NCBI GenBank assembly: GCA_033558025.1
Contig: JAUCEF010000007.1
Coordinates: 8,990,001 to 9,054,000, forward strand
Direction: 5' to 3'
Origin: Phytophthora sp. 'mugwort'
Taxonomy: Eukaryota; Oomycota; Peronosporomycetes; Peronosporales; Peronosporaceae
Length of the DNA stretch: 64,000 bases
Below are positions 56,965 through 64,000 of the stretch, piece after piece; position 1 is the first letter of the stretch, and every line of letters begins with the position of its first letter. A model generated the notes under the pieces. The model was not told the origin of the DNA, searched no databases, and was given only the letters and a program-made list of their open reading frames with translations. The position numbers and the translations under genes are program-made.

Positions 56965-59900
56965 CTATATTCCCTTGTCATGACACTTAATTCCAAGTTG
57001 TTCGCAAAGATACTCGCATTGTACTCGAGCAAGTGCTTTGATGAAAATATCTGCCAGATTATCCTTAGTGGGTGCATACTGAAGCTTTAAGTCCTTGACT
57101 TGGACATGATCTCGTACAAAGTGATACCGTACATCAATGTGTTTTGTTCGTGCGTGTTGTGCGGATTTTTCGCGATCGCAATGCACGCCTGATTGTCGTC
57201 TTTTACCACCGTAGTGGCCTGTGGATATCCCAGTTCCATCAGTAGCTGCCGTAAAAACTTCACGTCCACAGAGCCAATGCAATATACTCTGCCTCTGCGG
57301 TTGACTGAGCTACAATTCGTTGCTTCCGACTGCTCCACGTTACCGCACAGTTCGCCAGCATAGTGACAAAACCGGATAATGACTTCTTCGTCTGCCGCAT
57401 AATTTGAGTCCGTGAATGCTTGCAGCTTCACTCTCTCCCGAAAACTCGAATTCCCAGTCAGCCGTCTTTTTAATGTATTTAATAATTTGTTTCACCGCTT
57501 CCCAGTGGGGTTTTCCATAGGCATTAAGAAATCGACTTACATCCTGGACAGCATATGCGATATCTGGTCGACTTCCAATCATCAGATACATCAGACTGGT
57601 CACCGCTTGGCAATATGGCTTTGCTGCCAACTCAGCCATTTCATCTCCACTTCGGTTATCTGATGGCTTCACCAACTTCTTGCCTGGGACCGACGGAGCA
57701 TGCACTCGTGTGCATGCGTCAAATTAATCTCTCACCAATATTCAGCGCATTCATTTTCTGGCTGATCCACAGCTTTTCTTCTGACGATCCCGAGTAATTT
57801 TGAGTCCAAGTAAATAACTGATAGCTCCTAGTTCCTTGACTTTGAATTTGTGCGTAATTGTCTTCTATCGCTTCCACAAGAGGTGGCGCGGTTGCGGCCA
57901 GGACTAAATCGTCCATATAAATTGCCACGATCTGCAATCTGTCATCGGCGTGACGAACATACACACATGCTTCATATGCAGAGGTTCGAGCCCTTCGGTC
58001 ACCAAATGCTCCGTCAACGCCTTGTGCCATGCACGTGGTGCCTGTCTTAATCCATAGAGACTCTTCAGTAATCGACACACTTTGCCTTCTTGACCAGGGC
58101 ATTCCATGCCTTCTGGTTGCTGCATGAATACTTCTTCTTCAAGTGTTTCGTTTCGAAAGGCCGAATCAATATCCATCTGCTCACACTCAAGGTCGGCAAT
58201 GCAAATGATCCCGACGTCAGTCGACATTTTTCACTTGGTGGTATCCGATCACTACTAACCGGGCTTTATACCTTTCGATACTTCCATCACTCTGGTATTT
58301 GATTTTGAAAATCCACTTGCACGGAAGAGCTCTTTTTCCTGGCGGCAGGGATTCGAGAGACCACGTCTTGTTAGCCATCAAAGCGTCTCCTTCACGGGCA
58401 ACAGCTGTTCGCCATTCGGACGAATCCGGTCGTGACATTGCATGTAGCTTGCAGGATCTGGTCCTAGCTCAGAATTTAGAGATGTAGTTAGCCCTTCTTT
58501 CTACTGAAGATTCTCGATTGCGACGAGAGTGCTAGCTTGTTGTTGCTTCTGAGTAGCATGCAATAACGAACGGTAGAATACTGGTATGCACTTGTGGTCC
58601 GATCAACGTAGCAACCCACGGCGCGACTGCAGGAGCGTACTTGGGAAGCGCTTCTGTCACAGCGGTGGTCATCAGAGACTGAGGTCAAATTCATTAATGA
58701 ACCCTTCTAGTAACACAATGCCACTGGCCGACGGTTTTACTGCGGTGGGCAGCGGGCTGTAAAGAGAAAATCCGCAATTGTTGATGCCGTCCTCGAGTAA
58801 TAATCGAATATCACTCCAGATAAGCTAGAAAGTTTTGCGTACTCGTGGCGCTTTAAGTCCAAGGCTGCTGCAGATTCATTCTCGTCAAACGTAACGTGAA
58901 TAGACGCGATAATTGAATTGCTCTCACAGTCAAACACCAACCACCCTTTTTGAGTGGGTGCATATCCAACAAAAATCCCACGAAATACACGCGGGTCCAA
59001 TTTTTGGCGTTTCCGGGACTTCGATTTGCTAGACGTCAATAATTCCACTCCCTCAAGTTTATTCGGTAGATAGCCATAGCAGATCGAGCCGAACACTCGT
59101 AGATGACGAATATCTGGCTTGTACCCATGCCAGAGCTCGAACGGTGTTCGCCCAGTTCCGGTGGTGAGCGTCCGGTTGTAGGCGTACACCATCGCTCGAA
59201 CAACCTCGACCCATAATTGGATTGGAGCACAGCTCCAGCAATTAGCAGGGTTCGCACCTTGTTAAATATCACACGTAAGTGAACTTCGACCATTCCATTC
59301 TGTTCTGGTGTGTGCGGAATAGTTGTCTCGTGAGCTATGCCATTCATACCGCAGTACACTTCCACCCGTTTATCAATATATTCGCCTCCATTATCGCTGA
59401 TGAAGCGTTTAATTGATCGATTTTGTTGTGTCTCAACAAGGGCTTTGTACTCGAGAAAGTGCGCTAACATTTTGGATCGTTCACAAAGCAGTTATAGTAG
59501 CAGTAGCGTGAATATCCGTCGACAAAGAGGAGAACGTAGCGCTTGCCATGGCGCGATGGTATTTCAACAGGTTCGGCGATATCGCTGTGCACAACGGCAT
59601 TGCAGACCGTCATCCCCAATCGAGCTACAGAGGGAAACTGGCTCTGCGTTTAGTTCCTAGTTCGCAAGCATCACAGGGAAGGCGTTCACGTTCGGGAAGT
59701 ATCTCCAGACCAGTGACAGCTGTTATCTTGCTCATTTTCAGTAACGTATCCTTGTTCATATGTTCGAATCGGCGATGAATCAGCTCGAGTGTCAGGTCAG
59801 GTCGAATAGCTAGGGCGCTAGCCATTTGTGCAGCAATCGCGAGGGTGCACAGTTTGCTTGTATTAGGCGGCAAGTTACACTGAAATTTGCCTTTGACAGT

Positions 59901-61240
59901 ACGACGGATCCAGGAACTGAGTTAAAATCAATCTGGTGCCTCGAGTAGCAGCTTGGGTCACCGATAATAGATTCAAATGAAGAGCTGGCACAAAAAGCAC
60001 ATTCTCCATGCGTAGTTGTCCAATAGTGCCGTTGTTAAGTGTAACAAAGAATGGTACAGTTCCTTCGCCTTCGATTGGGGCACTTGCATTTGTAGCCACT
60101 CGAATGAATGCCGTTTTTCCGGTCCTACAGCTTCACAAATAACCTCTTGTCGCAACACATATGCTGAGTACATCCGGAGTCAACAACCCATTCAGCACTT
60201 GGTTGCGCTGGCGTAGGAATTGTTGTCTGTGCCGTGGAGCATGAGCATGTTGTTAATCCCCACGCTTCATCCATCACAGCTGGCAATGAAGTACTTGTAC
60301 TGGATTTTGGTCCTCGGTGGTTGCAACAACTTGCTGTTGACCAGGAACTACTGAAATTCCTCGCTCTCGAAGATGTTTCACTCGGAGTGAGCAGTTCTGT
60401 TTAAAATGCCCTGATTTACGACAGTAGTAACGATCCGTTCTGACTTGGCCGATCCATTCCAGTGCCATTACTGGTTGGTCGTGCTGGCCCACGGCCAAAG
60501 GACTGCTGTCGCTAATGTAATCGTGCTCCAAGAAACGCCTCGGCTTGCATCTCTACTTCATCCTCTTGTCGGTCCATAGCAGCTGCTGCTGCATCCGATC
60601 CCAATTCCGCGGTCTTTCTACTCTGAAGGCGACGGGCGTATTCGGCCATCACATTACTCTCCATACTTTGCCACATAAGTGGACGGTCTTGCGTAAATAG
60701 ATGCTCTTGAATTGGCCCCAGGACGAGGGTAGACTAGTCAGTAATTGGCAAACTCGTTCTCGATCATCGACAGGTTTTCCTTCCTGTCGTGCCAGCTTAT
60801 CAGCGATTTTCTTGAGTTGATTAAGATGTCCCATCATATGTTTACCGTCCATATACTTCACATTATAAAATTCTTCGCGTAAGGTCACGCGATTTTCGCA
60901 GTTCTTTGCTTCATAGGTTTCTTCGAGGTACTCAAACACTTGATAAGCATGCTTTCGCTTTGCAACGCTCACCACAATATTTTCGGACAGCGTTTCCAGC
61001 AGGAAAGCCTTGCCCCTGCGCTCACGTCGCCAAAAGTCAGCACGATTTGTGGCGCTAGGAGGGGGATCCTCATCTCGTGTCACGTTTGCCCACAGGTTTG
61101 CTGCCTCGAGAGCAGCTTGTACACGCACGTTCCACGCGGTATATAATTCGTCCCGTCAAAACTCCGCGTCGTACTCCACTTTGACAACGCCTGAGTATCC
61201 CGACGTGACGACGAGCGTGACCGAGAGTGTCTCCAAAAAA
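56965..61240 (-). pseudogene. Copia gag-pol, multiply broken
   Basis: Parts appear in copia order from high to low coordinates. Gag has SFDGTNY near 61.17 kb and FEYLEETYEAKNCENRVTL near 60.9 kb. A zinc knuckle at ~60.4 kb reads YYCRKSGHFKQNC and has lost its first cysteine. A protease-region block is NVLFVPALHLNLLSV, and the gag-pre-integrase is LELIHRRFEHMNKDTLLKM. Integrase carries RFISDNGGEYIDK and HTPEQNGMVEV. RT has KWIFKIKYQSDGSIERYKA, MDIDSAFRNETLEEEVFMQ and the catalytic YMDDLV near 57.91 kb. RNase H and connection regions are RPDIAYAVQDVSRFL, KHIDVRYHFVRD and YAPTKDNLADIFIKAL. More than eight frameshifts or stops separate these. Confidence 0.85.
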
Positions 61241-61514
61241 AAAATTCGACGAGCGAGAACGTGCATGCCATCTCTCGTATGACGGAGACCGATATTGACG
61301 TCGAGAACGCGAACGACCATGAGGGGGAAATTGGTAGCGCTGTCGTGACATCGACCGCGCTCGGTCTTGCCAGTTTGCATATGATTCGCGACGTTGACCT
61401 CAGTCCCATGCATGTGAGGGAGAACTGCGTCTAGTGGACGATGCTCGCACGATACGCTGCTGACGTCCCATGTTGTAGCGTCTTGCTGCCTGAGTCCGCG
61501 TTAGGTTCATAACC

Positions 61515-61693
61515 TGATAATTGTTGAGGATGCAAAGCAAAAGTGATCATGTTGAGGAAATACCCTGGTCAGTCCAACTGACTGACTTGGATTAAAAAAC
61601 CTTCTAACCTGTGCTTCCCGTTGGGATTCTTCACCCGAGTCCCACATCTACCCGTGGTGGAAAAATATCAACTTGTCGTGCTGAAATTCAACA
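61515..61693 (-). repeat. 5' LTR of copia element
   Basis: The counterpart of the repeat at 56369-56548 with the same TGTTGA start at 61693. The primer-binding region just inside is GGTTATGAACC; its tRNA partner was not determined. Confidence 0.75.
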
Positions 61694-61959
61694 TGCTCCA
61701 TCTGTCCCAGCACGTCGCGGAATCCTTGTTCTAGTCGTGCCTCTAGCCGCTGAATCGCATGCTGGAGATCCATGAGCTCTAGTGGTACCAGGACTTCGGG
61801 ATGCAACGTCGTCAAGTGCTGCAGAACGATTGCAGCCTCGCGGATTGCAGCTTGAGCGAGGATTGCTCTTGTCACAACGGAAGGGTTGGTCTGGTGAGTG
61901 TAGAACGTCGTCGCTTCTTCAAGGTGGGCGTTGAAAACGTTGTCCAAGTCGAGCGGCAC
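61694..61959 (-). pseudogene. N-terminal fragment of the same multi-copy unknown gene family
   Basis: A minus-strand frame starts MPLDLDNVFNAHLEEATTFY, is helical and Leu-rich, and runs through IQRLEARLEQGFRDVLGQMEH directly into the TGTTGA end of the LTR, where the frame is interrupted. It complements the C-terminal fragment at 55888-56368, sharing the IQRLE...GFRDV block with it. Confidence 0.55.
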
Positions 61960-62649
61960 CCAGCTACAACATCTGGAGCAACCGCAGGTCCCACATACAG
62001 TTGCGCAATATTTGCTCGGTATGCCATCGGAATTTTCTTCGATAATGGAAGTGGACGCAGCGAATGGAGCTCAAGGTCTTCGGCCGAGGAAGTTGTTTGA
62101 GGAATGACGACGTGAGGTTGCGAGCTCCAAGCTTGTTAACCCACGGTCAGTTCATTTCTGATCAATCGAGGATGTTTTTGCCTGAAACAGACGTCAAATG
62201 CCAAAATGCAACCACCCACGTGGACCAGGTAGTGTCTGCATTTCCAGGTCGCTTTGATTCAAACAAGAAGCTGTTATAGAAATTACTGAGAAAGTGACAG
62301 CAGACAGGTCCCCGCTCTTGTGGGATTGGTTGTCTGGCTAGAAACGATTAAATCTATTCTCCTTGTGAAATAATGTTCAGAGAAAAAGTGTCGGCATTAG
62401 TGTGTTGGGTGTACATACCCTTCTTATTTAATAAATGAGGACCTGTCGCTGAAGGAGCTTTGACCCCTTCTCAGACATATCTTAGATGTGATTCATATAG
62501 ATGACCCCTTAGTAAGGGGCCCTTATGCTCTGAGGCTATCGATTGGTTGTCTGGTTAGAAACACCAGATGGGTATTAGAAACGGTTAAACCTACTTCTTG
62601 TAAGTAATAAGAAAAACCTGCTGGCGTAATCTTCCAGTTTATACTACAG
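61960..62649. other. Accessory intergenic DNA
   Basis: No gene was recognised. Two short related stretches containing GGTTGTCTGG (near 62.32 and 62.54 kb) suggest a local repeat. Confidence 0.35.
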
Positions 62650-63715
62650 ATTTAGTATTGTCTCAGATAAATTATCAAAAGACAGAGGTTATGCATTCTC
62701 CTTTCGCTCCGGCTTTTGAGCGATATTATCAGAGCCTTCTGACTTGATGCGTGTACAATCTGAATGATTGGCGCCGTGGGTTGCACTTGTGCAACGGTTA
62801 ATCCGTTTTATTTTAGTTAGTGATGTCGCCTGTCACTCACAGATACTTCTTCACGTGCGCCATCAGCGCGTGCTCTTCCTCCGAGTCGCCCAGTGCTGCA
62901 CCTTCGCCGCCTAAGTCCGACGGGATGTTCTCCAGGTCAATCAGCGTGTTCAGCTCTTTCAGAATGGCGCTTCCCTTCAGCATGTGGACCTGCATTGAAT
63001 AAGGCAACATACCGGATCACTACACGTTCCTCAATAATCAGCAACCATAAGGAATTGGCGCACCTTTTCGCGGGTGACGGGATCAATCAGCGGCTTTACC
63101 ATACGCCAAATCATGTTGAACCAGCCAGGAATATTGATGATGAAAATGTGGGCACTGCGTTCGGGATAGTGCGCACCGGTAAATGCGGAAGCGCGCTTGA
63201 TAAAATCCAGCACCTCGCCGCCGAGGTCATACATTCCGATGCCCGTCACATCCAGTACCGTGATTGAGCGACCCGAATCGCTGGGCTCCACCACTCGCCA
63301 GAGGTACTCCGTAATGTACATGTAGTGACGCAACAAATCATCAATTGAGAGCCCCTCGCGCTTGAGAGCCGGAAGGTCGATTTTACCTGGTCGCTCGTAG
63401 TATACGGGTAGTCCGTCACGAGTCCGGCCGTGGAAGTATTGTGGATAGTACTTCTTGATGATCTTGAAATTCGGATGCGGCGTCACCAAGATATTGTCAA
63501 TCTCGTTCTCCTTGCGCCACTCAAGCGTAGCCAAGTATCTTGCATGACCCTTTTCTTCGTCGCCTTTTTCTCCTGCAATGAATCGCGGTGAGAATGCGAT
63601 CGGGCCGCCACTGATCAGATTCGCTTCCGTTGAGGCAGCCTCGGTAACTCCATCCGTGTCCGATACAGGAGACGCCGTGTCTGACGGTGTTGACTCCTTG
63701 TCTTGATCTGCTTCT
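62650..63715. repeat. Right copy of the ~1.07-kb direct duplication
   Basis: The partner of 41940-43012, in the same orientation, holding the intact 3' part of the SEC14 gene. The divergence point upstream (near 63715) falls within an exon here, so this copy is the ancestral arrangement and the left copy is truncated. Confidence 0.85.
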
Positions 63716-63836
63716 ATTACCTCGATCTTGTCCACTGTAAGATGGAACAGAAGGTCGTTTCCCACTGCATCTACTGGTTTTCTAGATCCGCCAATCGGCG
63801 ACAGCACGGGGCTCAGGCTCTTCTGGCTTTGTGTTC
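62837..63836 (-). CDS. SEC14/CRAL-TRIO lipid-transfer protein, 5' end not resolved
   Basis: Two exons are certain: 63836-63064 and 62989-62837, joined in phase (REK/VHMLKG), coding for about 308 aa. The CRAL-TRIO lipid-binding domain includes HPNFKIIKKYYPQYFHG, GLPVYYERPGKIDLPAL, YLWRVVEPSD, ITVLDVTGIGMYDL, AHIFIINIPGWFNMIW and REKVR. The C-terminus is acidic (GDSEEEHALMAHVKKYL). Residues upstream are Ser- and Asp-rich. The 63836 boundary is an intron acceptor (TTTATCAG), so at least one exon lies upstream, in the last 160 bp or beyond the right edge. Such proteins move phosphatidylinositol or phosphatidylcholine between membranes. Confidence 0.8.
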
Positions 63837-64000
63837 CTGATAAACTTTATTACCAAACAGGCAACGGAAAATAATGTCAGCTCTGCTCTGACTGTAACAT
63901 GATAAAAATAAGCTTTACCAGATGACGAACTGCGTGATTTGAGAGATGGAAAGAATCAAACCGAGTACAATTGTGATCTTCATCAAGCCAACGAAAGGCG
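63837..64000 (-). other. Possible upstream exon of the SEC14 gene
   Basis: A minus-strand frame here encodes a hydrophobic stretch, MKITIVLGLILSISQITQ (start ~63983), ending at a good donor (GTAAAGC) near 63918. Its phase does not fit the acceptor at 63836. It may be a membrane-spanning exon joined by another acceptor, or unrelated. The window ends too soon to decide. Confidence 0.25.

Larger units (their letters stand above)
56369..61693 (-). mobile_element. Ty1/copia LTR retrotransposon (degenerate, about 5.3 kb)
   Basis: Two ~180-bp direct repeats beginning TGTTGA bound the element (56369-56548 and 61515-61693). Copia-order coding remains lie between them on the minus strand: gag, protease, integrase, RT, RNase H. 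A polypurine tract (GCGGGGGAG) abuts the 3' LTR at 56549-56557, as expected. The LTRs differ at roughly fourteen positions plus one indel by eye, so insertion is not recent. Five-bp flanks do not match as a target-site duplication. Confidence 0.85.

Noticed and set aside
63912..64000. Annotating the hydrophobic frame as a confirmed first SEC14 exon
   Set aside because: Its donor phase does not match the acceptor at 63836 and the window ends before the gene's start can be located.

Overview
The window is nuclear DNA from an oomycete, most likely Phytophthora or a close relative. Genes are GC-rich and tightly packed, introns are short (about 55-90 bp, GT-AG), and the content is typical of oomycetes: a MAP kinase fused to PH, C2 and WW domains, secreted thrombospondin-type repeat proteins, Stealth-type phosphotransferases, and a relic-rich mobile region with Polinton, copia and Harbinger remains. 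Exon models were built by hand from open frames, splice sites and phase. No alignments or searches were run, and family names come from remembered family features.

Region 1 (1-9.9 kb) is a membrane-trafficking cluster. Two long minus-strand genes in tandem match the two beta-propeller scaffold subunits of the TSET (TPLATE) coat: TTRAY1/TWD40-1 (cut by the left edge) and TTRAY2/TWD40-2 (complete, ten exons). A Sec7-domain Arf exchange factor is divergent from TTRAY2 across 344 bp that contain a perfect 10-bp inverted repeat. This is the most interesting part of the window.

Region 2 (10.8-41.7 kb) is gene-dense. In order it holds an unrecognised small gene, the multidomain MAP kinase, an extended SDR enzyme, a convergent pair of Stealth proteins, a dead Harbinger-like transposase, an OSR1/SPAK-type kinase, an AP2-domain protein with C-terminal membrane segments, an OB-fold/CCCH/methyltransferase protein, a DUF4211-RING protein, two tandem TSP1-repeat secreted proteins (3 and 10 repeats), the U5 snRNP 40-kDa WD40 protein, and a mitochondrial-type threonine dehydratase.

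Region 3 (41.9-63.8 kb) is accessory DNA. Two direct copies of a SEC14 (CRAL-TRIO) gene end flank about 20 kb of debris. The left copy is a frameshifted pseudogene and the right copy is intact as far as it can be seen. Between them lie an aminotransferase relic, an AT-rich Polinton/Maverick-type relic (protein-primed DNA polymerase B, chromodomain integrase, unknown frames), a minus-strand fibre-like relic, and a copia LTR element with recognisable LTRs, gag, protease, integrase, RT and RNase H, all broken. No tRNA, rRNA or CRISPR array was supported.
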